Under the pieces are notes generated by a model that was given only the letters and a program-made list of their open reading frames with translations, was not told the origin of the DNA and did no database searches. Shown one piece after another: positions 1-8,696 of a DNA stretch of 41,570 nt. The DNA comes from Alphaproteobacteria bacterium (lineage in GTDB: Bacteria; Pseudomonadota; Alphaproteobacteria; Caulobacterales; Aquidulcibacteraceae): positions 1 to 41,570 of the forward strand of contig JAIXQA010000056.1 of assembly GCA_027485915.1 (NCBI GenBank). The letters run 5' to 3'. Positions within the stretch are counted from its first letter, which is position 1; each line of letters begins with the position of its first letter. Position numbers and translations under genes: made by a program.

Positions 1-1760
1 CGGACAATGCGCTGGTAGTCGGCAAACTCAACCCGCTGCCAATCTTCAAACATGTCCACCAAGGCCCGTTCGTCATAGCGTGTGAAGATCATGCCAGCAC
101 GCTCCGCCGCAAAGGCGGGCTTTCCCATCACCTGCAGCGACTTCACCCCCAGACGCACAGCAGAGGCAAAGGTCTCGCGCTCTAACCCATCCACTTTTGC
201 CGCCATCAATTGATAGGCGTGACGGCGATCAATTGCGCGGGCCAAGATTTTCAGATTGGGGAAGGCTTCACGCGCCGTCTCGACAAGTTCGAGCGCCTTC
301 TCGTCATTATCAATGGCGACGATCAAGAGTTTGGCTTCAGCCGCACCTGCTAGACGCAACAGATCGACCCGTGTTGCATCGCCATAATTCACTTTGCGAC
401 CAAATCCACGCAAAACGTCCACTTGGTCCGCATCATGATCAAGAACACTGATCCTATAGCCATAGGTCGAGAGCATCCGGCCGACGATCTGTCCAAACCG
501 GCCATAGCCTGCAACGATCACATCATGGTGGCCTTCTTCCACCTCCGGTGCGCGATCTTCCCCCGAAACCGATTCCAAGCGCCGCATCGCCCAATCGCCG
601 GCCATCAGAAGCAAGGGCGTGATTGCCATGGAAAGCGCAACGGCCACGATTAACGGGGCAGTCACGTCGGAGGGAATAACGCCCGCGCCTTCGGCAAAGG
701 CGAAAAGGACAAACGCAAATTCACCCCCTTGCGCAAGGCCGAGGCCAATCAATGCCGCCTCGCCTGTCTTGCGGCCAAAGGCACGCGCGATAGCAAACAT
801 CACCATTGCCTTTATCAGCACCAAGGCGACTACCAGCCCAAGGATCAGCCAAGGCTGGGCGATCAAAAGCGCAAAATTGATCCCTGCCCCGACTGAGATG
901 AAGAAGAGACCGAGGAGCAGGCCTCTGAACGGATCAATGTCGCTTTCAATCTGATGGCGGAACTCGCTGTCGGCCAGAACCACGCCAGCGACGAAAGCCC
1001 CTAACGCAGGTGAAATACCGACAAATTGCATCAGAAGGGCAACGCCTACCACCAAGAGCAGCGCAAAGGCGGTCAAAATCTCATGTAGGCCAGAGGCCGC
1101 CACCCAACGGAACATCGGGCGCAATAACACCCGCCCTGCCAAGACAATCGCGCCGACAGCGACAACCACCGCAAGGCCCTGCGCCCAACCAGGATAGGCC
1201 GCCAAGGCACCCTTCGCCGCCTCGCCACCCCCTGCGATACTGATGGTTGCAAGGAAAGGAAATAGCGCCAGCATCGGGATAATCGCGATGTCTTGGAACA
1301 AGAGGACTGAGAAGGTAGCGCGCCCAGCTTCGGTTCCAGCTATCCCTTTTTCACGCAAGGATTGAAGAACAATCGCCGTGGAAGACAAAGACAAGGTCAA
1401 GCCCACTGCGAGCGCTACCTGCCAAGAAAGGCCCAGCGCCATGCCTAAACCCGTGGCGACGGCTCCCGTGCCAATGACCTGCAACCCGCCCATGCCGAGA
1501 ATTGCTGTCCGCAGCCGCCATAGGAGGCTGGGCTGAAGTTCAAGTCCGATCAGAAACAGCATGATGACCACGCCAAACTCCGCCGTGTGCATCACATTTT
1601 CCGGGTCGCCGACGAGATTAAGGACATAAGGTCCGATAACGGCACCCGCGATCAAATAGCCCAAGACCGATCCCAAGCCGATGCGTTTCGCAATGGGTAC
1701 GGAAACCACCGTCGCCGTCAAATACACAAAGGCCGATTCAAGAAGATTTGCTTCAGCCAT
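1..1760 (-). CDS. KefB/KefC-type glutathione-regulated K+/H+ antiporter, CPA2 family (C-terminus cut by window edge)
   Basis: This is a monovalent cation:proton antiporter of the inner membrane. The family effluxes K+ in exchange for H+ and acidifies the cytoplasm during electrophile stress. The ATG at 1760 opens a run of 586 visible codons with no stop before the window edge, so the protein is 3'-partial; E. coli KefB and KefC have about 600-620 residues. The first ~380 residues are a string of hydrophobic segments. Near residue 270 is an HQIESDIDPFRG segment, closely matching the regulatory loop motif HALESDIEPFKG of E. coli KefC. Near residue 415 an AGYGRFGQ motif starts a Rossmann (TrkA-N/RCK) domain that in the family binds NAD(H) and glutathione. 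The start overlaps the end of the kefF-like gene by 8 nt, so the two are translationally coupled. The family is secure; KefB versus KefC cannot be settled from sequence alone. Confidence 0.9.
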   Translation of the reverse strand, partial: MAEANLLESAFVYLTATVVSVPIAKRIGLGSVLGYLIAGAVIGPYVLNLVGDPENVMHTAEFGVVIMLFLIGLELQPSLLWRLRTAILGMGGLQVIGTGAVATGLGMALGLSWQVALAVGLTLSLSSTAIVLQSLREKGIAGTEAGRATFSVLLFQDIAIIPMLALFPFLATISIAGGGEAAKGALAAYPGWAQGLAVVVAVGAIVLAGRVLLRPMFRWVAASGLHEILTAFALLLVVGVALLMQFVGISPALGAFVAGVVLADSEFRHQIESDIDPFRGLLLGLFFISVGAGINFALLIAQPWLILGLVVALVLIKAMVMFAIARAFGRKTGEAALIGLGLAQGGEFAFVLFAFAEGAGVIPSDVTAPLIVAVALSMAITPLLLMAGDWAMRRLESVSGEDRAPEVEEGHHDVIVAGYGRFGQIVGRMLSTYGYRISVLDHDADQVDVLRGFGRKVNYGDATRVDLLRLAGAAEAKLLIVAIDNDEKALELVETAREAFPNLKILARAIDRRHAYQLMAAKVDGLERETFASAVRLGVKSLQVMGKPAFAAERAGMIFTRYDERALVDMFEDWQRVEFADYQRIV

Positions 1761-2289
1761 GGATTAGACCCTTCAGCCTCGCGCTAAACTTGGTCGCGGC
1801 TTCCGCAAGAATCTCCGGCGTCGCTTGGCGGCTCGCATGCAAGATAAATGGATCCTGCCAGACGCATTGGCATAGATTGGCCGTTGCCTGGAAGGGACGC
1901 AGGAGCTCTTCAATCGAAAAGCGGTTTAGACCATCAGAGCAATAGGATTTTTCCGGACCGCCGGTTGTAATCGCTTGTGTCCAAGTCTTACCCGCCAGCG
2001 CCGTCCCTCCTTCACCATACGCCCACCCATAATCCAAGACGACATCGAGCCACTCCTTGACCAGAGATGGTGCCGAGTACCAGAAAAAGGGATGCATCAA
2101 TACGATATGGTCATGGTCCAGCAGCAAACGCTGTTCGGCCTCCACATCGATCAAAAAGTTCGGATAGGTCTCATAGAGGTCGTGGACCGTTACATGCTCA
2201 AGACCTTGGGCGCGGGTGCGTAACGCGCGGTTAGCCCGTGAACGCGCATAAGATGGATGCGCAAAAAGGATCAAAACAGATTTTGGCAC
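1753..2289 (-). CDS. kefF: KefF/KefG-like NAD(P)H quinone oxidoreductase, ancillary to the antiporter
   Basis: This is a 178-residue flavodoxin-fold quinone reductase of the KefF/KefG/MdaB family. These cytoplasmic FMN proteins bind the Kef antiporter, are needed for its full activity and reduce toxic quinones. Visible motifs are the N-terminal VLILFAHPSYARSRANRAL phosphate-binding segment, the HPFFWYSAPSLVKEWLD segment near residues 66-82 and TGGPEKSY near residue 110. All are characteristic of the family. The start is a GTG at 2289 preceded by a GGGGA Shine-Dalgarno about 5 nt upstream. The stop codon lies inside the start of the antiporter gene (8-nt overlap), giving a two-gene operon. The order, ancillary protein before channel, is as in E. 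coli kefFC. Confidence 0.85.
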   Translation of the reverse strand: MPKSVLILFAHPSYARSRANRALRTRAQGLEHVTVHDLYETYPNFLIDVEAEQRLLLDHDHIVLMHPFFWYSAPSLVKEWLDVVLDYGWAYGEGGTALAGKTWTQAITTGGPEKSYCSDGLNRFSIEELLRPFQATANLCQCVWQDPFILHASRQATPEILAEAATKFSARLKGLIHG

Positions 2290-2401
2290 ATTTTCCCCAA
2301 TGTCTCAGGTCTAGGTGTCCCAAGCCAAAAGGTCTAGTATGTTCAGGCGAAGTTCAGAGGTTTTTTTGATAGTGGCTTTGACAACTCAAGGAGTGGCAAA
2401 T

Positions 2402-2959
2402 ATGCGCAAGATTGTCTGGCTCGGCTTATTGTTAACACTAAGTGGTTGCGCAACCGCACCGGGGCCACTCGACGCCTCCGCTGATGTGCGGGCGCTTGTG
2501 ATGGCCCTTCGCGATCGCGACTTAGCGGGCATTGAAGCGCGAATTGATCGGCAGGCCCTGCAAGCGCAAGTGACAGGCATTGCGCGCGCGATTGCCGCCA
2601 ATGAAATCGCCAAGCGCACAGGCGGCGGCGAGGGTGGACAGATTTTAGGTGTCTTAGGCGCTGACCTTGCCAACCCCCTTCTGGAGCGGTTGTCTAAACA
2701 AGCTCTTGAACCAGCAATCCTCGCCGACCTTGCCCGACGCGCGGGACTGACACCTCAAACCGTGCTACCAAGTCGAGCGGCAACAGGCATGGGACTAAAG
2801 CGGCTTGCTGATGGCAGGGTTTGCGCACCAGACCCGCAGACCAAAGCCTGCATCTTGTATTTTGGACGCTATCCATCCGGTTGGAAGCTAAATGCGCTCG
2901 ATGAAGCAGCCCTCCGGGGGCGACTGGCTGTGCCGGCCACCCCTAGAGCACGACGCTAA
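2402..2959 (+). CDS. Small DUF2939-like lipoprotein
   Basis: This is a predicted lipoprotein of 185 residues. It begins with a short positively charged, hydrophobic signal (MRKIVWLGLLLTLSGC) ending in a clear LSGC lipobox, so Cys-16 should be lipidated and the protein membrane-anchored. The ATG at 2402 is chosen over an in-frame upstream start because it places the lipobox correctly and has AAGGAG at 2388-2393, 8 nt upstream. The mature part resembles the DUF2939 family: an early segment with alternating Ala/Leu/Arg and Asp (ALRDRDLAGIEARIDRQAL) and a C-terminal segment YFGRYPSGWKLNAL. No catalytic motif is visible and no function is known. It diverges from the kefF-like gene and converges with grpE, whose stop lies 10 nt away. 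Confidence 0.75.
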   Translation: MRKIVWLGLLLTLSGCATAPGPLDASADVRALVMALRDRDLAGIEARIDRQALQAQVTGIARAIAANEIAKRTGGGEGGQILGVLGADLANPLLERLSKQALEPAILADLARRAGLTPQTVLPSRAATGMGLKRLADGRVCAPDPQTKACILYFGRYPSGWKLNALDEAALRGRLAVPATPRARR

Positions 2960-2969
2960 AACGCCTATT

Positions 2970-3650
2970 TTACGATTCAGACGGGTCGCTAGGTGCTGGT
3001 TCTGCGGCAGGTTGGCCGGCTGAAACGGCCACCATCGCCGCACGCAGGGTGCGACCAGCCAGCACATAGCCCGGCTGAAAAACTTCTGCGACATCGCCGG
3101 CGGCCATGTCTGACGGAATTTGCGCGACCGCTTGATGGATTGAGGGATCGAACTTGTCGCCCTTTGCACCAACCCGCGTGAGGCCATGACGTTCAAAGGC
3201 ATTCAAGAGCTCGCGCTGGGTCATGTCGACCCCGGTTACGAAGCCATCAAAAGCTGGATCGCCTTTCAAGGCTTCAGGTGCTGTGCTGATCGCGCGCCCC
3301 AAATTATCAGCCACAGGCAAGAGGTCGCGCGCGAACTTATCGATCGCATAGATGCGGGCCTCTGTTTTCTCCCGTTCAGCCCGGCGACGAATATTTTCAG
3401 ACTCGGCTAAAGCCCGCAAACTTGCGTCTTTCAGGGTCTCAATCTCTGCCAAGGCAGCTTGAAGCTTGGCCACCAAGAGCGCGCCCATGTCTTCTGGGGC
3501 TGCATCTTCGCCTAAAAGCGAACGAGCCAAGTCTAAAGGGTCCGGTCCAGAAGCTTGCGTGTCCGCACCGTCAGCAGGTGCGTCAGTGGCATTGGCAGCG
3601 TTTGTCTCCAACTCGTCGCTATTCTGTGTAGTACCCGTTTCTGTGGTCAT
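2970..3650 (-). CDS. grpE: GrpE, nucleotide exchange factor of DnaK
   Basis: GrpE drives ADP release from the Hsp70 chaperone DnaK in the cytoplasm. The 226-residue protein has a disordered acidic N-terminus, a long coiled-coil helix (about residues 85-125, rich in Ala, Glu, Arg) and the C-terminal beta-wing domain. The diagnostic signature is KFDPSIHQAVAQIP near residues 165-180, followed by EVFQPGYVLAGRTLRAAMVAVS. The acidic, Pro-poor tail is usual for alphaproteobacteria. It starts 10 nt after the stop of hrcA and forms an operon with it. dnaK and dnaJ are not in the window. Confidence 0.97.
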   Translation of the reverse strand: MTTETGTTQNSDELETNAANATDAPADGADTQASGPDPLDLARSLLGEDAAPEDMGALLVAKLQAALAEIETLKDASLRALAESENIRRRAEREKTEARIYAIDKFARDLLPVADNLGRAISTAPEALKGDPAFDGFVTGVDMTQRELLNAFERHGLTRVGAKGDKFDPSIHQAVAQIPSDMAAGDVAEVFQPGYVLAGRTLRAAMVAVSAGQPAAEPAPSDPSES

Positions 3651-3660
3651 TTCGTCTGTC

Positions 3661-4749
3661 TCATTCCGTTAAATTTAAACCGCGGCGCTCGATCAGGCGG
3701 CCGACGACTTTCGCTGTGTAGTCTACCATTGGGATGACACGGGCATAATTCAAGCGTGTTGGCCCAATCACACCCAGTGCGCCAAGAACCCGTCGTTGGC
3801 TGTCCATATAAGGGGCCGCGACAAGAGCCGAACCAGACATAGAGAACAAGGGGTTTTCTGCACCAATGAACAATTTTACCGCAGATGCCTCTCGCGCCGC
3901 ATCCAAAACATGGATCAGGTCGCGTTTGCGTTCTAGGTCGTCAAACAAGATGCGAACCCGCTCTAGGTCGCCTGCCGCCTGACTGTTCGCCAATAAATTG
4001 GCGCGACCGCGCACAATGAGTTTCCGCCCCGCCATCGGATCATCCCCCGACCATTCGGCAAATCCCGCTTCGATCAGGCTCGCAGCCACTTTATCCAATG
4101 TGGCCTCTGCATGACGGGCATCTTCCACCGCTTGCGCTGCAGCTTCCGAAAGGGTTCTACCCTTCAAGCGGAAGTTCAAAAAATTGGTACTTTCTTGAAG
4201 TTGGGATTGGGTGAGGCCAACCGGCATTTGAACCAGCCGATTCTCAACCTGGCCGTCGTCAAACACAAGGACGACAAGGATTTGTCCGGGCCCGATAAGC
4301 ACAAATTCCACATGTTTCACGGGGCTTTCTCGCGTTGGCGTGGTCACGAGACCAGCGCCCCCAGCAAGGCCCGACAAAAGAAGCGAGGCTTCCGACAACG
4401 CACTTGAGAGATCAGAGCCAGCCGCGGCCAAACGCGAGTCGATCTCCGCCTTCTCCTCCCGGCCTAGATCACCAATTTCTAACAGGCCGTCGACAAACAG
4501 GCGCAGACCCATGTGGGTGGGCGTACGCCCAGCACTCAAATGCGGGGCATCCAACAAACCAAGACTTGCCAAATCAGCCATGGTATTGCGGATGGAAGCC
4601 GGGGACAGGCCAATTCCGCGCTTCGATAAGGTACGCGAACCTACAGGTTCACCCGTCTCGAGATAACTCTCGACAATGTCCCGAAAAATATCACGGGCGC
4701 GGGCATCAAGGTCAGCAAGCGTCGTTGGGCGGGGCGGACTTGAATTCAT
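3661..4749 (-). CDS. hrcA: HrcA, heat-inducible transcription repressor
   Basis: HrcA represses chaperone operons by binding CIRCE elements when GroEL is free. The 362-residue protein has the N-terminal winged-helix domain, with [20 protein letters not shown] and the following segment around [19 protein letters not shown] (residues about 12-60). After it comes the [18 protein letters not shown] hinge, then the GAF-like inserted dimerisation domain with a typical C-terminal segment ([34 protein letters not shown]). It is first in an operon with grpE. I found no CIRCE inverted repeat (TTAGCACTC-N9-GAGTGCTAA) in the 57 nt upstream, so autoregulation is not evident here. Confidence 0.96.
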   Translation of the reverse strand: MNSSPPRPTTLADLDARARDIFRDIVESYLETGEPVGSRTLSKRGIGLSPASIRNTMADLASLGLLDAPHLSAGRTPTHMGLRLFVDGLLEIGDLGREEKAEIDSRLAAAGSDLSSALSEASLLLSGLAGGAGLVTTPTRESPVKHVEFVLIGPGQILVVLVFDDGQVENRLVQMPVGLTQSQLQESTNFLNFRLKGRTLSEAAAQAVEDARHAEATLDKVAASLIEAGFAEWSGDDPMAGRKLIVRGRANLLANSQAAGDLERVRILFDDLERKRDLIHVLDAAREASAVKLFIGAENPLFSMSGSALVAAPYMDSQRRVLGALGVIGPTRLNYARVIPMVDYTAKVVGRLIERRGLNLTE

Positions 4750-4806
4750 GGGTCGTGTTTAGCGTGCTACGTGATAGGACGCAAAGGTTGACGAGAAATG
4801 CGCCGG

Positions 4807-5187
4807 TCAAACCTGTGTCAGGCTCAATAAATTGCCATCAGGGTCTTCAAACCAAGCGATCTGGGCTGTGCCTCCCGGCGCGCGCCAAATCCCCAACTCA
4901 TCTTGACCAAAGCCTTCATAGAATTTCATGCTGACCCCGCGCGCAGTCAGGGAGCGGATGCTGGCTTGTATATCGCTTACCATCCAGCCAAGCGCTGGAT
5001 GGGGGCTTGGCGTAAAGCCATCAATTTGGGTAATGCGTAGACCTGTTCCACCCTGATCAAAGACACTCGCAAAGGGGTCATCCATCACAAAGGATAGGCC
5101 CAGCACGTCTCGATAAAATGCTACTGCGGTCGGTCGGTCCCGGGTTTGGATAAAGGTGATTACTCTATAGTCTGCACCCAATGTCAT
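4807..5187 (-). CDS. VOC-superfamily (glyoxalase/bleomycin-resistance fold) protein
   Basis: This small cytoplasmic protein of 126 residues has one vicinal-oxygen-chelate fold. It starts with RVITFIQTRDRPTAVAFYRDVLGL and ends with AWFEDPDGNLLSLTQV, the two hallmark halves of the family. The DPDGN turn and the adjacent Glu/Phe positions are typical metal-site neighbours, but the substrate cannot be deduced. Two closely spaced ATGs exist (5193 and 5187). I chose 5187 because the GGGGG stretch at 5195-5199 then lies 7 nt upstream, while it would be only about 1 nt from the other. It follows the serine-hydrolase gene on the same strand by 39 nt and precedes hrcA by 57 nt. Confidence 0.85.
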   Translation of the reverse strand: MTLGADYRVITFIQTRDRPTAVAFYRDVLGLSFVMDDPFASVFDQGGTGLRITQIDGFTPSPHPALGWMVSDIQASIRSLTARGVSMKFYEGFGQDELGIWRAPGGTAQIAWFEDPDGNLLSLTQV

Positions 5188-5226
5188 CGCCATTCCCCCT
5201 TCTGCTTGGGGCACACTAGCTCAGAA

Positions 5227-6423
5227 TCAAAGATCAACAAGCCCCAAATCTTCCGATGCCGCCTGCATCATCTCCTCCTCCACGCGATAGACACCCGACC
5301 TAAAACCAGCAGCAGGGTCATAGAGGCTGCCGGTGATGAGCCAAGCAAAACCGCATGTAGAGACAGGGTCGACCCACAAGCCAGCGAGAAGACCATAGGC
5401 TTCGCCATAATGGCCAAGCATTTCAGTTTTGAGACCGGCGACCGGGCAATGATCCCCTGGGATTAAGCGGTGCACGCCCAGCCCGAAGCCTTGAAACGCC
5501 CCCCCAGAAGTGTCGCCATTTTTGGGGTCTGCGCGATAGGTCCATTGCGGGGCCAAAACCAAGGCCCGAGTTACCGGATCAAGCAATCGTACAGCCCCAC
5601 TCAACGCCATCCCGATACGGGCAAGGTCTGTCACATTGGCGCGCAACCCACCTTGTGGCGAGAATAACAGGCCGTTACGACCCAAAAGATAGTCAGACAG
5701 GCTAAGACCCGGGTCCGTCGCGATAGTGGGTCTGGGCAAGGTGGCAGGGCTGCCATCAACTTGAACTTCCCAATCGCCATCGGCTTTTCGGCGATACAAG
5801 GTCGCAGCTTCGGCCGCAGCTTGGTCGGAAATGCCAGACCAATTGAACCCACAATCGATCCCAAGCGGCGCAAAGACCGTCCTTTGCGCGAGGCGGTCAA
5901 AACGGTCGTCGCCAACATTCTCACATGCTTGCGCCAACAATCCCATAGCTAAATTAGAATAGGTAAAATAGCCAAAGGGCTGAGGCAGGTCCGCCCAATG
6001 TTTACCGTCGTTCCAATTCTTGCCCGCGGGAACAAAAAAACCCTCAAGCGTTTCCCCGACAACCCCTCGATAATTCTCACCGTCGCGAATTCCCGCCGTA
6101 TGGCACAAAATCATGCGCGGCGTGATGGGAGACTCGGGAAATTTCGGATGACGAAGCTTAAATCCAAGAGCATCGGAAATATCGCGGTCCAGATCAATCC
6201 GGCCCGCTTCAGCGAGTTTGAGGAGGGTGAGCGCCGTGGCGACCTTTGAGATGGAAGCAACACGCGCTTTGCTGCTTAGCAGAAGCGGGCTTGCCGAAGT
6301 GACATCGCGGACGCCTTCTACCCCCGACCAGAGAATCTCTTGGCCAGAAAACAAAATGGCCGCACCGCCGGGGGCATCCCGGCGGGCGACCACAGCACCA
6401 AGCGTTTCAGCGAGGCGCTTCAT
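5227..6423 (-). CDS. Serine hydrolase, beta-lactamase/class C esterase fold, cytoplasmic
   Basis: This 398-residue protein has the penicillin-binding-protein-like serine hydrolase fold. The catalytic SxxK motif is SISK at residues 57-60 and the YxN motif is YSN at 155-157. The third motif is HYG at 338-340, where class C enzymes have KTG and many esterases have HxG. No signal peptide is visible, so it is probably an intracellular esterase or peptidase rather than a true beta-lactamase; this is inference. It begins 6 nt after the stop of rpsP with only a weak ribosome-binding site, so it is probably cotranscribed from the ffh-rpsP transcript. It occupies the place where rimM normally lies in this gene neighbourhood. 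Confidence 0.88.
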   Translation of the reverse strand: MKRLAETLGAVVARRDAPGGAAILFSGQEILWSGVEGVRDVTSASPLLLSSKARVASISKVATALTLLKLAEAGRIDLDRDISDALGFKLRHPKFPESPITPRMILCHTAGIRDGENYRGVVGETLEGFFVPAGKNWNDGKHWADLPQPFGYFTYSNLAMGLLAQACENVGDDRFDRLAQRTVFAPLGIDCGFNWSGISDQAAAEAATLYRRKADGDWEVQVDGSPATLPRPTIATDPGLSLSDYLLGRNGLLFSPQGGLRANVTDLARIGMALSGAVRLLDPVTRALVLAPQWTYRADPKNGDTSGGAFQGFGLGVHRLIPGDHCPVAGLKTEMLGHYGEAYGLLAGLWVDPVSTCGFAWLITGSLYDPAAGFRSGVYRVEEEMMQAASEDLGLVDL

Positions 6424-6429
6424 ATTGGA

Positions 6430-6909
6430 TTATTCAGCTGCAGGCTCTGCAGCGACTTCTTCAGCGGCCACTTCTTCAGCTGGTGCAGCGGCGGCAGCAG
6501 CAGCGTCTGCTTTGGCTTGGGCAGCGGCCTCAGCTGCTTCAGCTTTGGCACGCTCGGCGGCTTCTTGCGCGTCGATCAACGCCTGGGCCTTTTCAGCGGC
6601 GCGTTCGGTTGCCTTTTGGCCTGGCTTACCTTTGTTTGGGTTGTTACCATTCACATAGGTACCAACGCCTTGAGCGGCCAAGAACCGGGCGACGCGGTCG
6701 GTTGGCTGCGCGCCCTTCTTCATCCATTCAGCCGCTTTAGCAGCGTCGATGACCAGACGGCCTGCATTGTCGTCTGGTAGAGTTGGGTTGTAGCTACCGA
6801 TTTTTTCAAGAAAGCGACCGTCGCGGGGCGAACGGGCTTCGGCCACCACGATGCGGTAAACTGGCTTCTTCTTAGAGCCACCGCGGGCCAAACGAATTTT
6901 CAAGGACAT
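6430..6909 (-). CDS. rpsP: 30S ribosomal protein S16 with Ala/Glu-rich C-terminal extension
   Basis: S16 is an essential assembly protein of the small ribosomal subunit. The first ~85 residues are canonical ([20 protein letters not shown], then [13 protein letters not shown] and the [13 protein letters not shown] segment). The total length of 159 is about twice that of E. coli S16 (82). The extra C-terminal part, from about residue 95, is an almost pure Ala/Glu/Lys helix-forming stretch. Long tails of this sort are known in alphaproteobacterial S16. It lies 37 nt downstream of ffh on the same strand. rimM, trmD and rplS, which usually follow, are absent here. Confidence 0.97.
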   Translation of the reverse strand: MSLKIRLARGGSKKKPVYRIVVAEARSPRDGRFLEKIGSYNPTLPDDNAGRLVIDAAKAAEWMKKGAQPTDRVARFLAAQGVGTYVNGNNPNKGKPGQKATERAAEKAQALIDAQEAAERAKAEAAEAAAQAKADAAAAAAAPAEEVAAEEVAAEPAAE

Positions 6910-6946
6910 GAGACTTACCTTTCAGAGTATATGGGTCGTTTTTGCG

Positions 6947-8476
6947 TTACTTTTTCCCGAATGGGAGACCTGGTAGGCCCGTAAAGCCTCCGGGATTTTG
7001 CGTATTGCCCAGACCGGGCAAACCTTGTGGAGGCGACTGACCAGGCAGACCGGGTAAACCGCTGCCGGATGAAGCCGCCTGTTGGCCGAGACGTTGCAGA
7101 GCGGCAGGATCCATTGGCGGCATTTTGCCCCCAAACATACCGCCCATCTTGCCCATCAGGCCCTTCATACCGCCCTTGCCCATGGCCTTGACCATATCTG
7201 ACATCGAGCGATGCATTTTGATAACTTTGTTGACTTCCGAGACATCGACGCCCGCACCCGCTGCAATGCGTTTGCGGCGACTGGCGTTTAAGAGGTCGGG
7301 CTTAGCTCGCTCTTGCTTGGTCATGGATTGAATGACGGCGATCTGACGTTTGACACTTTTGTCAGAGACCGCACCGGATTCCATCGCTTTTTTGGCTGCT
7401 TGCGCGCCGGGCAGCATGCCCATCACACCGCCAAGGCCGCCCATGGCTTGGATTTGGCGCAATTGCATGGCCAGATCATCCAAGTCGAACTTGCCCTTGG
7501 CCATTTTGGCGGCCAGCTTTTCAGCTTCATCCTGCTTGACGTTCTCTACAGCGCGCTCAACCAAGCTAACAACGTCGCCTTGGCCCAGAATACGGCCGGC
7601 AATACGCTGGGCATCGAAGGCATCGAGGCCATCGATCTTTTCGCCAATCCCCAAAAACTTGATCGGCAGACCGGTGACTGCACGCATGGACAGCGCCGCA
7701 CCCCCGCGACCATCGCCATCGGCGCGGGTCAGAACGATACCCGTCAATGGCAAGCGCTCATGGAAGCGACGGGCCGTTTCAACTGCGTCTTGACCCGTCA
7801 AACTGTCGGCAACCAGCAGAGTCTCAATCGGGCTTGCGATGCGCGCGATCTCAGCAGCTTCGCTCATCATGTCTTCGTCGATGGAAGTCCGTCCAGCCGT
7901 ATCGAGGAAGACAACATCATAGCCGCCGAGGCGACCCGCGGTGATCGCACGCCGGGCGATTTCAGCCGGCAATTGGCCAGCAATAATCGGAAGGCTATCG
8001 ACTTCAGCCTGCTGGGCCAATACCGCCAATTGCTCCATCGCCGCAGGGCGACGCACGTCGAGCGAGGCGACGAGGACTTTCTTGCGCAGGCGGGTGCGCA
8101 TGCGCAAAGCGAGCTTTGCCGTCGTGGTGGTTTTGCCTGAACCTTGCAGACCCGCCATCATAATGATGGCAGGCGGGCCTTGGTTCAGCATCAGATCAAC
8201 CGGGCCGCCTGTGCCGCCCAGCGTTTCGACCAGCGCGTCATAGACAATTTTGACGACTTGCTGGCCAGGCTTCACGGCGCGAATAACGCGCTCACCCACC
8301 GCTTCTTCTTTGACTTTGGCGATGAAGGCTTTGACAACCGGCAGAGCGACATCGGCTTCTAGCAGAGCAACGCGCACTTCGCGTAACGCGGAATCTACGT
8401 CCTTGTCCGACAGCGCACCCCGTCCGGTGAGCGTATCAAAGACACCCGTCAATCGTTCTGTTAGCGCGTCAAACAT
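6947..8476 (-). CDS. ffh: Ffh, signal recognition particle GTPase (SRP54)
   Basis: Ffh with 4.5S RNA binds signal sequences of nascent membrane proteins and delivers ribosomes to FtsY. The protein has 509 residues: N domain (1-95), G domain with P-loop GLQGSGKTT at 109-117, the DVRRPAA and DTAGRTSIDEDMM motifs, then a Met-rich M domain. The tail after about residue 430 is unusually Gly/Met/Pro/Leu-rich with several GLPG repeats. The ATG at 8476 is preferred over an in-frame TTG at 8494 because conserved homology starts there (MFDALTERLTGVFDTL) and GGA lies about 6-7 nt upstream. It heads a unit with rpsP. A sigma70-like promoter at 8637-8665 would give a leader of about 150 nt. Confidence 0.97.
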   Translation of the reverse strand: MFDALTERLTGVFDTLTGRGALSDKDVDSALREVRVALLEADVALPVVKAFIAKVKEEAVGERVIRAVKPGQQVVKIVYDALVETLGGTGGPVDLMLNQGPPAIIMMAGLQGSGKTTTTAKLALRMRTRLRKKVLVASLDVRRPAAMEQLAVLAQQAEVDSLPIIAGQLPAEIARRAITAGRLGGYDVVFLDTAGRTSIDEDMMSEAAEIARIASPIETLLVADSLTGQDAVETARRFHERLPLTGIVLTRADGDGRGGAALSMRAVTGLPIKFLGIGEKIDGLDAFDAQRIAGRILGQGDVVSLVERAVENVKQDEAEKLAAKMAKGKFDLDDLAMQLRQIQAMGGLGGVMGMLPGAQAAKKAMESGAVSDKSVKRQIAVIQSMTKQERAKPDLLNASRRKRIAAGAGVDVSEVNKVIKMHRSMSDMVKAMGKGGMKGLMGKMGGMFGGKMPPMDPAALQRLGQQAASSGSGLPGLPGQSPPQGLPGLGNTQNPGGFTGLPGLPFGKK

Positions 8477-8511
8477 GCGTGGTTCCAAAAGCAAACACGC
8501 AACGCAAAACG

Positions 8512-8539
8512 CCCCGCCGGACGATCACGTCGGACGGGG
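8512..8539. other. Strong hairpin in the ffh leader
   Basis: CCCCG at 8512-8516 pairs with CGGGG at 8535-8539, CC with GG, and GACG with CGTC around an ATCA loop, with one unpaired base on each side. On the minus strand it lies about 35 nt upstream of the ffh start and is followed by GTTTTG. It could be a leader structure or an attenuator; the U-run is too weak to call a terminator. I see no 4.5S RNA signature here. Confidence 0.5.
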
Positions 8540-8636
8540 AAACCCTGTCCACCCCATCTGCTTTGCCCCCGATTGCTCAGTTCGTGCAGGACCGTGTGGA
8601 TCAGAGCGCGCGTTTTGATTGCGCGGAAGAGAGGGG

Positions 8637-8665
8637 CCTATAGCCGAGACAGGTAAAAAGGGCAA
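8637..8665 (-). promoter_or_regulatory. Candidate housekeeping promoter for ffh-rpsP
   Basis: Read on the minus strand, TTGCCC (8660-8665) and TATAGG (8637-8642) are separated by exactly 17 nt, each matching 4 of 6 positions of the sigma70 -35 and -10 boxes. Transcription would begin near 8630 and include the leader hairpin at 8512-8539. This is a match by eye only. Confidence 0.4.
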
Positions 8666-8696
8666 GGGCTAATAGGATGCTCTAGTCCGAAAAACC

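Noticed and set aside
4750-4806. CIRCE element before hrcA
   Set aside because: No TTAGCACTC/GAGTGCTAA inverted repeat can be seen in the upstream sequence.
7313-8140. 275-residue frame on the plus strand over ffh
   Set aside because: It is the antisense of ffh, with no ribosome-binding site and an atypical His/Gln/Arg-rich translation.
8495-8696. 4.5S SRP RNA gene upstream of ffh
   Set aside because: The conserved GGAA-tetraloop region with AGGTC..GGAAGG..AGCAG was not found on either strand; only a hairpin and a promoter-like sequence are seen.
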